Part shown: piece by piece, positions 1 to 8,187 of the stretch
How positions within the stretch are numbered: position 1 is the stretch's first letter
Layout: every line of letters begins with the position of its first letter
Assembly (NCBI RefSeq): GCF_000832125.1
Contig: NZ_JPRK01000019.1
Coordinates: 17,665-81,664, forward strand
Direction of reading: 5' to 3'
Source: Flavobacterium hibernum
GTDB lineage: Bacteria > Bacteroidota > Bacteroidia > Flavobacteriales > Flavobacteriaceae
Length of the DNA stretch: 64,000 nucleotides
Program-made: the position numbers and the translations under genes
The notes under the pieces: model-generated
Told to the model about the DNA's origin: nothing
The model's input: the letters and a program-made list of their open reading frames with translations, nothing else
The model's database searches: none

Positions 1-1
1 G

Positions 2-196
2 CTTAACCTAACCTGCATCCCATCTCATTCTAATTTTGTTTATTTCTCTTTGAATAATTATCAAAAAGATTACTTTAAACAATTAGAAAACCACAATATA
101 CAAGGCACAAAAATTTACGAAGAAAACGGAAAATGGACTAGAATCACCATAGGAACCATGAAAGAAATGCAGCAATTTATTGAAGCTATTAATTGA
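2..196 (+). CDS. PLP-dependent aminotransferase, HisC-like (3' end only)
   Basis: The frame is open from the left edge to the TGA at 194-196 and gives 64 residues; the start lies outside the window. The visible part has PSHSNFVYF followed by a WTRITIGTMKEMQ block. This resembles the C-terminal small domain of class I/II aminotransferases of the histidinol-phosphate aminotransferase group, where an Arg in the R-I/V-T/S-I-G-T block binds the substrate carboxylate. Family placement rests on this short tail only, so the substrate cannot be told. It points towards murB on the same strand with a gap of about 107 bases, and co-transcription is possible. Confidence 0.7.
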   Translation, partial: LNLTCIPSHSNFVYFSLNNYQKDYFKQLENHNIQGTKIYEENGKWTRITIGTMKEMQQFIEAIN

Positions 197-247
197 AATT
201 CCGCAAAAGTCTTTCTACGGAAATCTATCCAAATAAATAATAATCGT

Positions 248-255
248 TACTTTTG
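248..255 (+). promoter_or_regulatory. candidate -7 element (TACTTTTG) before murB
   Basis: TACTTTTG fits the Bacteroidota -7 consensus TAnnTTTG and lies 48 bases before the murB ATG. I find no TTG at the usual 17-23 base distance upstream, so this is only half a promoter match. Confidence 0.35.
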
Positions 256-303
256 AACTCAGAATCATCCTGAAATTTCGGGATTCAAAAAAGCCTTTTA
301 TTT

Positions 304-1317
304 ATGGAAATCCAATCCAATTTTTCTTTAAAAAACCACAATACTTTTGGTATCGAAGCCAAAGCAAAACAATTTGTTGCCGTTCATTCGGTTGATGAAT
401 TAAAAACCATTTTAAAAGAAAATAAAAACGAGAAAAAGTTTATTCTTGGCGGAGGAAGCAATATGCTTCTAACTAAAGACATTGACGCCTTGGTAATTCA
501 CATTGATTTAAAAGGAAAAAAAATCATTAAAGAAGATGATGATTTTGTTTGGGTCGAAAGTCAAGCCGGAGAAACATGGCACGATTTTGTTCTTTGGACA
601 ATCGATAATAATTTTGGAGGCCTGGAAAACATGTCTCTTATTCCTGGAAATGTTGGTACAACTCCCGTACAAAATATTGGAGCATACGGAACTGAAATAA
701 AAGATACTTTTATTTCTTGTGACGCCTTAAATATTGAATCATTAGAAATTAAAACTTTTACAAATGCCGAATGTAATTTTGGGTATAGAGAAAGTATTTT
801 TAAAAATGAGGTTAAAGATCAATACATCATTACATCTGTAGTTTATAAACTCACAAAACGCAATCATAAAATAAATACATCTTACGGAGATATTACTGCC
901 GAATTGGCCAAAAACAACATTACAACTCCAACTTTAAAAGATGTGAGTAATGCGGTTATCGCCATCAGACAAAGTAAATTACCCGATCCTAAAGAACTTG
1001 GAAACAGCGGAAGCTTTTTTAAAAATCCGATTTTATTGAAATCTGATTTCGAAAAAATCCACCAGAAATTTCCTGAAATGAAATACTACGAAGTCTCTGA
1101 AACAGAAGTAAAAGTTCCAGCGGGTTGGTTAATTGAGCAAGCAGGTTTTAAAGGAAAACGTTTTGGCGATGCGGGAGTTCACAAAAATCAAGCTTTGGTT
1201 TTAGTAAATTACGGAAACGCAACAGGACAGGAAATTCTTGCCGTTTCGAGAGATGTTCAGAAAACTGTTTTTGAAAAATTCGGAATTCATATTGAAGCAG
1301 AAGTTAATGTGATTTAA
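304..1317 (+). CDS. murB: UDP-N-acetylmuramate dehydrogenase (UDP-N-acetylenolpyruvoylglucosamine reductase)
   Basis: MurB reduces UDP-GlcNAc-enolpyruvate to UDP-MurNAc with NADPH and bound FAD, the second committed step of peptidoglycan precursor synthesis in the cytoplasm. The 337-residue product shows the FAD-binding stretch ILGGGSNMLLT (residues 47-57), SLIPGNVGTTPVQNIGAYG (111-129), YRES (161-164), GSFFKNP with the likely proton-donor Ser237, AGWLIEQAG near 273, and Glu333 in the terminal EAEVNV. The Tyr-containing insert and the length fit the type I (E. coli-like) enzyme. The ATG at 304 gives a start just before the expected NTFG motif. Family assignment is very secure. Confidence 0.97.
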   Translation: MEIQSNFSLKNHNTFGIEAKAKQFVAVHSVDELKTILKENKNEKKFILGGGSNMLLTKDIDALVIHIDLKGKKIIKEDDDFVWVESQAGETWHDFVLWTIDNNFGGLENMSLIPGNVGTTPVQNIGAYGTEIKDTFISCDALNIESLEIKTFTNAECNFGYRESIFKNEVKDQYIITSVVYKLTKRNHKINTSYGDITAELAKNNITTPTLKDVSNAVIAIRQSKLPDPKELGNSGSFFKNPILLKSDFEKIHQKFPEMKYYEVSETEVKVPAGWLIEQAGFKGKRFGDAGVHKNQALVLVNYGNATGQEILAVSRDVQKTVFEKFGIHIEAEVNVI

Positions 1318-1327
1318 AACACAAATT

Positions 1328-1440
1328 TCGCGAATTAGCACGAATTCCTAATTATTGTGAGACTGAGCGAAGCCGAAGTCCATTAAAAGAACAAAAAACT
1401 TTGAACCTTTGCTTCTTTGTGCCTTTGAACCTAAAAACAA
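1328..1440. repeat. intergenic repeat cluster including one copy of the TCGACTTCGCTCAG-type repeat
   Basis: The gap between murB and the next gene holds a degenerate CGCGAATTAGCACGAATT stretch (1328-1345), then GACTGAGCGAAGCCGAAGTC (1361-1380), which is the same repeat family seen many times at 51.66-52.55 kb, then a CTTTGAACCTTTGCTTCTTTG stretch of simple-looking repeats. I see no coding signal. The upstream in-frame ATG at 1409 lies inside this repeat text, so it is unlikely to be the real start of the next gene. Confidence 0.6.
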
Positions 1441-1444
1441 AAAA

Positions 1445-2059
1445 ATGTATACACCAGATTTATACAAAGATGAAGATCCGGAATCTATCAGAACTTTTTT
1501 GAGAGAAAACAGTTTTGGCATTCTGATCAATCAAACTCACGGAAAATTATGTGCTACACATATTCCGATTGAACTTGAAGTAAATGCTGATGGAAGAGAA
1601 ATTTTGCAAGGACATCTTTCTAAACTGAATCCACAAGCCGAAGGTTTTACCGAAAACGATCAGGTTCTGGCCGTTTTTACAGGTCCGCATAGCTATGTTT
1701 CATCTTCTTGGTACGATCACGAAAATGTTCCAACCTGGAATTACATAGCCGTACATGTTTACGGACGCATCAAAATTGTCGACGAAGCAACTTCGATAGA
1801 ACAACTAAAGAAATTGGTGGATAAATACGAAGCTAATTCTGAGAATCCCGTTCGAGTAGAAAACTTATCAACCAAAACAATGCGTGAAGCGAGAGGAATT
1901 TTTGGTTTTGAAATTGAAATTAACGAAATTCAGGCAACCAAAAAACTATCTCAAAACAGAGACGATCACAATTATAAAAACATAATTTCGGAATTAGAAA
2001 AAACCGAAAACCCTCAGTCTATTGCTATTGCAAAAGAAATGTCGAAATGCCGAAAGTAA
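1445..2059 (+). CDS. PaiB-like FMN-binding flavin reductase-fold protein
   Basis: The 204-residue product starting MYTPDLYKDED matches the PaiB family (PF04299, FMN-binding split-barrel). Recognisable family blocks are GILINQTHGKLCATHIPIE, GHLSKLNPQAE, AVFTGPHSYVSSSWY, VPTWNYIAVHVYGR and, near the C-terminus, KKLSQNRDDHNY. PaiB was named in Bacillus subtilis as a negative regulator of sporulation and degradative enzymes; in other bacteria the role is unknown and may be enzymatic. I chose the ATG at 1445 because the family begins with MYxP and the 12 extra residues from 1409 come from repeat sequence. There is no linked PaiA acetyltransferase. Confidence 0.88.
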   Translation: MYTPDLYKDEDPESIRTFLRENSFGILINQTHGKLCATHIPIELEVNADGREILQGHLSKLNPQAEGFTENDQVLAVFTGPHSYVSSSWYDHENVPTWNYIAVHVYGRIKIVDEATSIEQLKKLVDKYEANSENPVRVENLSTKTMREARGIFGFEIEINEIQATKKLSQNRDDHNYKNIISELEKTENPQSIAIAKEMSKCRK

Positions 2060-2073
2060 ATCAATTTTAACCA

Positions 2074-2103
2074 TTGAAAACTGAGATTTCATAAGTACAT
2101 TTG
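2074..2103 (+). promoter_or_regulatory. promoter TTG-N19-TACATTTG before the glycosyltransferase gene
   Basis: TTG at 2074-2076 and TACATTTG at 2096-2103 are separated by 19 bases, a full match to the Bacteroidota housekeeping promoter. It lies 40 bases before the ATG at 2143. Confidence 0.7.
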
Positions 2104-2142
2104 CACTCGCAAGATTCAGAAATTAAAAGACATTAAAATCAG

Positions 2143-3249
2143 ATGCTTATAACTTTATTTTACTTCTTTATTGCTATTGTTGTTATTCAAATTTTCTACT
2201 ATTTAGGAATTTTTGGAAAGTTTGCTTTCGCAAAACCACAAAACATCACACCAAAAAGAATTCCGGTTTCAGTAATAGTTTGCGCTAAAAATGAGGAAGA
2301 AAACGTAAAAAAATTCATTCCGCTATTAGCAGAACAAAATTATCCTGATTTTGAAATTGTTTTAATTGATGATGCTTCAAGCGACGAAACCTTAGAAGTT
2401 TTTGAGCAATTTGAAAGTGAATATGATAATATTCGTTTGGTAAAAGTTAAAAACAATGAAGCTTTTTGGGGAAATAAAAAATACGCTTTGACTTTAGGAA
2501 TTAAAGCTTCAAAAAAAGATTATTTACTTTTTACAGATGCAGATTGTTATCCTACTTCAAAAGATTGGATTACGTCAATGACTTCTCAATTTACGATGAA
2601 CAAAACTATCGTTTTAGGATATGGTGGTTACGAAAAAATCGAGCGTTCATTGTTAAATAAAATTATTCGTTTTGAAACCGTTTTAACGGCTGTGCAATAT
2701 TTTTCGTGGGCAAAACTAGGATTCCCATACATGGGAGTTGGCAGAAACTTAGCTTACAAAAAAGAAGAATTTTTTAATGTAAATGGTTTTATTGAACACA
2801 TTCAGGTTCGTTCTGGCGATGATGATTTGTTTATTAATCAAGCCGCAAACAAAAATAATACAACTATTTCATATACTCCTGAAAGTTTTACTTATTCAAG
2901 ACCTAAGGAAACCTATAAAGAGTGGTTTACTCAAAAAAGAAGACATGTTTCGACTGCACAATATTATAATTTTTTTGACAAAATGCAGTTGGGTTTATTT
3001 TTCGTATCACAATTATTTTTCTTTTTATCAGTTATCTTGTTATTAGCGTTCCAATTTCAGTGGATTGCTGTTTTGGCTATTTTAGCGACTCGCTACACTG
3101 TGGCTTGGACAGTAATTGGATTTTCGGCTGGCAAACTAAAAGAGAATGATCTAAAAATTTGGTTTCCTATTGTCGAAATCGTGCTTATATTCACGCAAAT
3201 TAATATCTTTATAACTAATATCTTTTCAAAACCTGTATATTGGAAATAA
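2143..3249 (+). CDS. family 2 glycosyltransferase, membrane-bound
   Basis: The 368-residue protein has an N-terminal membrane segment (about 1-25), a GT-A domain with PVSVIVCAKNEEENV (about 41-55), LIDDASSDET with the Asp pair, LLFTDADCYP as the DxD metal site, and SGDDDLFINQ plus KRRH as the ED and Q/RxxRW-like motifs of processive GT2 enzymes. Three or four hydrophobic segments follow after about residue 285. The family moves sugars from nucleotide donors at the inner membrane; the acceptor cannot be deduced. It carries its own promoter and its stop overlaps the start of the sigma factor gene, so the two are probably translated from one mRNA. Confidence 0.9.
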   Translation: MLITLFYFFIAIVVIQIFYYLGIFGKFAFAKPQNITPKRIPVSVIVCAKNEEENVKKFIPLLAEQNYPDFEIVLIDDASSDETLEVFEQFESEYDNIRLVKVKNNEAFWGNKKYALTLGIKASKKDYLLFTDADCYPTSKDWITSMTSQFTMNKTIVLGYGGYEKIERSLLNKIIRFETVLTAVQYFSWAKLGFPYMGVGRNLAYKKEEFFNVNGFIEHIQVRSGDDDLFINQAANKNNTTISYTPESFTYSRPKETYKEWFTQKRRHVSTAQYYNFFDKMQLGLFFVSQLFFFLSVILLLAFQFQWIAVLAILATRYTVAWTVIGFSAGKLKENDLKIWFPIVEIVLIFTQINIFITNIFSKPVYWK

Positions 3250-3791
3250 ATTCTAAAATAGAAAAAGCAAAAAAAGGCGATCAAATCGCCTTTACTTTTT
3301 TATTAGATTATTTCTGGAATGAAGTATATGGCTTCATGCTTAAGCGTACTGAAAACGAAACGATTGCCGAAGATATTACCATAGAAACTTTTTCCAAAGC
3401 TTTTGACAAAATTGCTACTTACAATTCAGAATTTCAATTCAACACCTGGTTAATTGCTATTGCAAAAAACGTTTACATTGATTTGTTACGTAAAAAGAAA
3501 ACTAATCTTTTTATAGAAATCACAGATGCCGAAGACCAACAGGCATATAATATTGCCGACCCTACTCCGTCTGCAGAAGATGCATTAATTAAAGAACAAA
3601 ATCTCTCCAGATTGCTTCTTTGCATCAAAGAATTAAAACCCCATTATCAAGAAGTTATTCAGCTACGTTATTTTCAAGAAATGACGTATCAGGAAATTGC
3701 GCTCAAAATTGACGAACCTCTAAGCAATGTAAAAGTAAAGCTGCTTCGTGCTAAAAAATTATTAGCCGAAATTATCGAGCGTAATAGATAA
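3240..3791 (+). CDS. ECF-type RNA polymerase sigma factor (sigma-70 family)
   Basis: The 183-residue product has a sigma region 2 (YGFMLKRTENETIAEDITIETFSKAFD, ending in the NTWLIAIAKN block) and a C-terminal region 4 helix-turn-helix (YQEVIQLRYFQEMTYQEIA, then NVKVKLLRAKKLL). This is the ECF layout without region 3. The start is TTG at 3240, inside the end of the glycosyltransferase gene with a 10-base overlap; the reading MEINSKIEKAKKGDQ fits the family well. No FecR-like anti-sigma gene follows, which differs from the sigma/anti-sigma pairs that control many SusCD loci. Its regulon is unknown. Confidence 0.9.
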   Translation: MEINSKIEKAKKGDQIAFTFLLDYFWNEVYGFMLKRTENETIAEDITIETFSKAFDKIATYNSEFQFNTWLIAIAKNVYIDLLRKKKTNLFIEITDAEDQQAYNIADPTPSAEDALIKEQNLSRLLLCIKELKPHYQEVIQLRYFQEMTYQEIALKIDEPLSNVKVKLLRAKKLLAEIIERNR

Positions 3792-3878
3792 TTTATTATC
3801 TTTAAGAAAAGAATAACATATCCATGTATTTATTCTTAAATTAATAAATTATTCACACAATAAAACAACAACTCTTAC

Positions 3879-3894
3879 GTTGTTAGCTAACAAC
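3879..3894. promoter_or_regulatory. perfect 16-bp palindrome upstream of tonB
   Basis: GTTGTTAGCTAACAAC reads the same on both strands. It lies 54 bases before the tonB ATG, in the gap behind the sigma factor gene. A palindrome of this size with a GC-containing centre suggests a protein binding site or a small hairpin; no T run follows, so it is not a typical terminator. The binding protein is unknown. Confidence 0.4.
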
Positions 3895-3948
3895 CCAAAA
3901 CCTTATCGCTTATGATTTAATGTTACTTAACCTTAAAATCCATAAATC

Positions 3949-4776
3949 ATGTCTAAATCAAGCATCTACGAAACCAAGTGGACCGATCTCGTTTTCGAAA
4001 ACAAAAACAAAGAGTACGGTGCGTATCAATTACGCCAAGAGAATTCAAAAACTACAGTTACAGCGCTATTTATGGCACTGCTATTATTTGTAGGTTTAGG
4101 AAGTGTGTCGATGTTGATTAGTAAAATTAAAACCAGTAACATTGTAGAAACACCAACTATTCCAGAAGTTCCGCCAGTTACAGTAACACAAGTTGATCTT
4201 CCAATTCCCGTTGAACCAGTAGCTCCAGAACCTATTGCGCCTCCACAGCAAAGCGCTCCGGTTACAGAAGCAGTTCAATTGAGTAATCCGGTAGTCGTTC
4301 AAACAAGTCAGGCTACGCCAGATGTTATTGCGCCAAATACCCAAAACGCTCCAACAAGCAATAATGTAAGCACTGGAACAGGAACTGTTGTTAATGCATT
4401 ACCAGCAGGCGGCGGCGGTGGCGATGTCGCTCCATCAACAGGAACGACTAACGAACCTGTAAACCCTGCAATATTAGACAAACTACCAGAATTTCCGGGT
4501 GGAATCAATAAGTTTTACACTTATGTTGGCAATAACTTTCACAGACCTGAATTAGATTCTGAAAGAACATTAAAAGTATATGTTTCGTTTGTAATCGAAA
4601 AAGATGGTACTATGACTGATATCATGGTAAAAAATGATCCTGGATACGGAATGGGAAAAGAAGCCATTAGAGTTTTAAAATCCTTAAAAACTAAATGGAA
4701 CCCAGGAATCTTAGAAGGAAAACCTGTTAGAACAGCATATAATCTTCCAATTACGATTAAAACGGAAATGGAATAA
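3949..4776 (+). CDS. tonB: energy transducer TonB
   Basis: TonB passes proton-motive energy from the ExbB/ExbD complex of the inner membrane to outer-membrane receptors. The 275-residue protein has a short cytoplasmic N-terminus (about 1-36) with FENKNKEYGAYQLR, a typical Bacteroidota form, one membrane segment (about 37-58), a Pro/Val-rich periplasmic spacer (about 65-150) with a Gly run, and the C-terminal TonB domain from about 175 (LPEFPGGINKFYTYV, then VYVSFVIEKDGTMTD). ExbB and ExbD are not in the window. It could serve the SusC-like and heme receptors found further on, but Bacteroidota usually carry several TonB proteins, so the pairing is not known. Confidence 0.93.
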   Translation: MSKSSIYETKWTDLVFENKNKEYGAYQLRQENSKTTVTALFMALLLFVGLGSVSMLISKIKTSNIVETPTIPEVPPVTVTQVDLPIPVEPVAPEPIAPPQQSAPVTEAVQLSNPVVVQTSQATPDVIAPNTQNAPTSNNVSTGTGTVVNALPAGGGGGDVAPSTGTTNEPVNPAILDKLPEFPGGINKFYTYVGNNFHRPELDSERTLKVYVSFVIEKDGTMTDIMVKNDPGYGMGKEAIRVLKSLKTKWNPGILEGKPVRTAYNLPITIKTEME

Positions 4777-4790
4777 CAATAAAAACTGCA

Positions 4791-4823
4791 AAAAAAGCAG
4801 AACTTAGGTTCTGCTTTTTTTTT
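4791..4823 (+). terminator. rho-independent terminator after tonB
   Basis: GCAGAAC (4797-4803) pairs with GTTCTGC (4808-4814) around a TTAG loop and is followed by nine T; an A run on the left lengthens the stem. Confidence 0.85.
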
Positions 4824-4889
4824 GTGCTTTATTTAAGTTGAAACTCTAAAAAGATTACTTTTAGGTTTATTTCTATCTAAAAACCTTAA

Positions 4890-5627
4890 ATGCCATTTAC
4901 TTTTTCACATCCTGCAATAATTTTACCTTTAAGATATTTTCCTGCAAAATGGTTTTCATTTACGGGTCTTGTAATTGGAAGTCTAACTCCAGATTTTGAA
5001 TATTTTATTCGAATGAAAGTTCAGAGTATTTACAGCCACACTGTGGTTGGAATATTCTGGTTTGATTTACCTCTTGCAATTTTACTTGCATTTCTTTTTC
5101 ATAACTTAGTTCGCGATCCTTTATTTTTTAATCTACCAAAAAGCTTTCATTCCAGAATTCTAGTTTTTACTGAGTTTAACTGGAATCTTTATTTCAGGAA
5201 AAATTGGATTGTGGTATTAATTTCAATATTGATTGGAATAGCTTCACACCTGCTATGGGATGGTTTTACCCATAATCACGGTTATTTTACAGAGCAATTT
5301 TCCGGACTAAAAAATGTCTTTATTATTTTTGGACATGAAATTCCGATTTGGAAAATCACACAACATTTAAGTTCTTTAATTGGGGCATTTTTTATTATTC
5401 TTGCTTATCTGCGACTTCCGCAGAAAAACATTATCAAATATTCGATTTCTAGAAAATACTGGATTTTGGTATTTGTTCTTACACTTTTTGTTTTATTTAT
5501 ACGATTTTCAGCCTCGTTTAATACAAAAGCTTTTGGAAACATAATTGTTTCTGTAATTGCCGCTTTTTTAATTTCCTTAATCCTAAGTCCTGTAATACTA
5601 AAACTGAATCAACTTAAAAACAGTTAG
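4890..5627 (+). CDS. DUF4184 family integral membrane protein
   Basis: The product has 245 residues and starts MPFTFSHPAIILPLRYF, the signature opening of the DUF4184 family; SLTPDFEYFIRM and the conserved SHLLWDGFTHNHGYF stretch with several His and Asp residues follow. Five or six hydrophobic segments are visible (about 58-75, 107-125, 145-165, 181-200, 212-233). The His/Asp pattern recalls membrane metal-dependent hydrolases of the YdjM/LexA-regulated type, but no activity has been shown that I know of. It stands alone after the tonB terminator. Confidence 0.85.
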   Translation: MPFTFSHPAIILPLRYFPAKWFSFTGLVIGSLTPDFEYFIRMKVQSIYSHTVVGIFWFDLPLAILLAFLFHNLVRDPLFFNLPKSFHSRILVFTEFNWNLYFRKNWIVVLISILIGIASHLLWDGFTHNHGYFTEQFSGLKNVFIIFGHEIPIWKITQHLSSLIGAFFIILAYLRLPQKNIIKYSISRKYWILVFVLTLFVLFIRFSASFNTKAFGNIIVSVIAAFLISLILSPVILKLNQLKNS

Positions 5628-5724
5628 TCTTTTTCTTTCTTTATGAGTTCGATTTCAATTATCTTACACTTTATTAATCTCAACCATTTTGTTTTTTTTT
5701 ATTTAACCATCTACTTTTAAATTC

Positions 5725-6432
5725 ATGAAAAGAATATTCATTTTTTTAGTTCTTCTTACAACACAAAGTTATGGTCAAACCATAAAAGGAGTTTATATAC
5801 ACACTCACTTAAAATCTATGAGCTCAGATGCAAATGGCGTTACTGAAAACCCTGTTAAACCTGAAACATTTTCATTTTTCTACTCGGCTCAAAAATCCCT
5901 TTATGAAATGATTTCATCTCAAAAATCAAAAATTGATACCTCTCAGATATTCCACAACGGATTAAAACTGGAAACTTATAACGCAGTAACTTTAGCCGAT
6001 ATTGATATTACGTATAAGAACTTTAAAAACAATCAGATTATAAAAGAGTACAATATTCGAAACAGTGATTTTAGCGCCAAAGACAAACTAACTGATTACG
6101 AATGGACTATTACAAATGAGACCGCAGTAATAAATGGCTACAAATGTAAAAAGGCCACAACCAAAAAAGCTTTTGTACCAACTACAGCTTGGTTTACCGA
6201 AGAAATACCTATCAATGATGGTCCTTTTGAATTTTGGGGCTTACCAGGATTGATTATTAAAGTTGAACTTGGCGGTTATAGTACTATTGCGCTCGAAACA
6301 TTAAAAATTACTAAAGAAACGTCAGAAATAAAAGAACCTCAGAATAAAAGCACACAAGTCACCTTAGACAATTTCTACAGTAGTATTGAAGCTTATTTAG
6401 AAGGAACAAGTCCTCTAAACAAATACAAATAA
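5725..6432 (+). CDS. GLPGLI family secreted protein
   Basis: The 235-residue protein opens with a signal peptide (MKRIFIFLVLLTTQSYGQ) and contains GPFEFWGLPGLIIKVE around residues 170-185, the motif after which the GLPGLI family (TIGR01200) is named. A YEWTITNETAVINGYKCKKA stretch before it is also typical. The family is found almost only in Bacteroidota and is exported to the periplasm or surface; its function is unknown. Some relatives sit beside TonB-dependent receptors. Here it lies alone between a DUF4184 gene and a PH-domain gene. The upstream A/T-rich gap ends in ACTTTTAAATTC without a full promoter match. Confidence 0.9.
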   Translation: MKRIFIFLVLLTTQSYGQTIKGVYIHTHLKSMSSDANGVTENPVKPETFSFFYSAQKSLYEMISSQKSKIDTSQIFHNGLKLETYNAVTLADIDITYKNFKNNQIIKEYNIRNSDFSAKDKLTDYEWTITNETAVINGYKCKKATTKKAFVPTTAWFTEEIPINDGPFEFWGLPGLIIKVELGGYSTIALETLKITKETSEIKEPQNKSTQVTLDNFYSSIEAYLEGTSPLNKYK

Positions 6433-6535
6433 TCATCTTATTTCAGCATAAAATACATTCCGTAATTAACAAAATCAATTACTTTTACACCTCCTAAAGA
6501 GGGAAATTAAATCTATTAAAATTAAAAACTAAAAA

Positions 6536-6916
6536 ATGGGAATATTTTCTGCTATTCTTGGCAACGCTGGTTCTGTAAGTCAAGATGATTTACTTAAAAA
6601 ATACGGACAACTTTTAACAGATAATGAAGAAATTGAAATGGGTTTTAAATTAATCCGTGACACTTTTATCTTTACGAACAAACGATTGATTCTGGTTGAC
6701 GTACAAGGTATCACAGGAAGCAAAACAGAATACAAATCTATTGCTTACAAAAGCATCACACGTTTTAGCGTTGAAACTGCAGGAACTTTTGACTTGGATG
6801 CCGAATTGAAAATATGGGTTGCAAGCGAGACAAGCCCAAGTATTGTAAAACAATTTACAAAATCTGTAAATGTGTATGATGTACAAAAAGTGCTGGCATT
6901 TCATGTTTTAGGTTAA
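6536..6916 (+). CDS. PH domain-containing protein (bacterial PH, PF08000 type)
   Basis: This 126-residue cytoplasmic protein has no signal peptide and no membrane segment. The stretch from GFKLIRDTFIFTNKRLILVDVQGITGSKTEYKSI to the end fits the bacterial pleckstrin-homology fold of PF08000, with the FTNKRLILVD strand pair as its mark. The role is unknown; structures of the family show ring-like oligomers. The gene is followed directly by a shared hairpin terminator and faces the M48 protease gene. Confidence 0.85.
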   Translation: MGIFSAILGNAGSVSQDDLLKKYGQLLTDNEEIEMGFKLIRDTFIFTNKRLILVDVQGITGSKTEYKSIAYKSITRFSVETAGTFDLDAELKIWVASETSPSIVKQFTKSVNVYDVQKVLAFHVLG

Positions 6917-6926
6917 TCTTTAAAAT

Positions 6927-6967
6927 AAAAAACCCGATAAATTCATCAGAAACTTATCGGGTTTTAC
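6927..6967. terminator. bidirectional terminator between PH-domain and M48 genes
   Basis: AAAACCCGATAA (6929-6940) pairs with TTATCGGGTTTT (6954-6965) around a 13-base loop. A and T runs on either side allow use from both strands, which suits two convergent genes. Confidence 0.85.
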
Positions 6968-6984
6968 TTTTCTATTAGAAATTA

Positions 6985-7860
6985 TTATTTCTTTTTAGTA
7001 GTAGTTTTTTTCGTAGTTGTAGCTTTCTTGGTTGTTGTTTTTGCTGCCGGAGCAGTATTTACAATTTTCTGTTGCACATAAGGTTTGTACAAACCATCTT
7101 TTTCAGCTCTTTTCTTAGCATCTTCAGCTCTTTGTTTTGAATCTGGATGCGAACTCATCATCTGATCGATAAAAGAAGCTTCGGTTCCTTCGCTCATTTT
7201 AGCCAAAATTCTAAAAGCAGATTCTTCTGCATTCACATCATAACCATTCTTTTTTAAGAAATTATAAGAATATAAATCAGCCTGAGCTTCCTGTTTACGG
7301 CTAAATTTACTATCTATTATCGCACTTCCAATTTTCCCTAATTGACTATCTGTAACGGTTGCAATTGTTGTAGATTGTGATGCCGCTGCATCCATTAAAG
7401 CTTCTTTTTTATAAGCCGCTTTTATAGCATCTTGAGAATCATGATTGGCTACGTGGCCAATTTCATGACCAATTACAGCAAGCAATTCATTATCGTCCAT
7501 AATATCCATTAATCCTGTATAGACACGAACACTACCGTCAGCAGTTGCAAAAGCATTCACTTCTTTTAGCTTATATACTTTATAATTTAAAGTAAATCCA
7601 TCGCCAGCAGTATATTTACCAAAAACCCTGTTCAACCTTAGCGTGTAAGGATCTGTTGCGCTTGCAACTTCATGCTCTGTATCCATTTTATCTACCGCAG
7701 CTTTAGACAAAGCAGCTGCATCAGCATTACTAAACGTAAAACCAGTAATCCCCTTTTGAACAGCTCCAATGGCTTTATCACCAAAATTAATCTGCGCATT
7801 CATTTTAGTAAAACCAAAAGTGGCAAACAAAACTCCCAATACAATAAATTTCTTTTTCAT
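6985..7860 (-). CDS. M48 family zinc metallopeptidase, secreted
   Basis: The 291-residue protein has an N-terminal signal peptide (about 1-22, ending NAQ), then an M48 peptidase domain. Zinc ligands are visible as HEIGH (His132, Glu133, His136) with the third ligand Glu191 in the KQEAQADLYS block. VNAFATADGSVRVYTGLM just before the HEIGH motif is the usual substrate-edge strand. The last 22 residues are a Lys/Thr-rich tail (KTTTKKATTTKK), an odd low-complexity end that might bind anionic polymers or simply be flexible. The family includes BepA/LoiP-like periplasmic proteases for envelope quality control, which is the likely role. Confidence 0.9.
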   Translation of the reverse strand: MKKKFIVLGVLFATFGFTKMNAQINFGDKAIGAVQKGITGFTFSNADAAALSKAAVDKMDTEHEVASATDPYTLRLNRVFGKYTAGDGFTLNYKVYKLKEVNAFATADGSVRVYTGLMDIMDDNELLAVIGHEIGHVANHDSQDAIKAAYKKEALMDAAASQSTTIATVTDSQLGKIGSAIIDSKFSRKQEAQADLYSYNFLKKNGYDVNAEESAFRILAKMSEGTEASFIDQMMSSHPDSKQRAEDAKKRAEKDGLYKPYVQQKIVNTAPAAKTTTKKATTTKKTTTKKK

Positions 7861-8187
7861 GTTTTATATTATTACAATTTAACAACAAATGTACTACAAA
7901 TCAAATATCGTTTTTATTTCGTTAAGCTAATTTTTTAACAATTAAAGATAAAAATTTTAAACGAGTAAAAACCAACCTTCTACCATAATTATTCCTCTTT
8001 TTCAAATTAACAAACAAAAATTATATTTTTCAAACCTCATCATGATTTAAAAACGATAATTTAACATCAAGACAGAAGTATCTTCAAAAACACTTTTTAA
8101 ACTATAAACAAATCCATATCAAATTAAATCTTAAACGAATCTCCAAATAAACTACATTCCTTATCTTTGTGTTTTGAATATTGATAT
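7861..8187. other. 327-base A/T-rich gap between divergent genes (M48 and lipA)
   Basis: The gap holds the promoters of two divergent genes. On the - strand TACATTTG (complement of 7887-7894 region) could be a -7 element for the protease gene; on the + strand TATCTTTG at 8162-8169 lies 18 bases before the lipA ATG. Neither has a TTG at the standard distance. I see no small gene or repeat. Confidence 0.4.

Noticed and set aside
1348..1530. 60-residue - strand frame at the start of the PaiB-like gene
   Set aside because: It lies across repeat text and the real gene on the other strand.
4096..4508. Two antisense frames across tonB (4096-4344 and 4308-4508, -)
   Set aside because: They mirror the Pro/Val-rich spacer of TonB in other frames and have no start signals or family resemblance.
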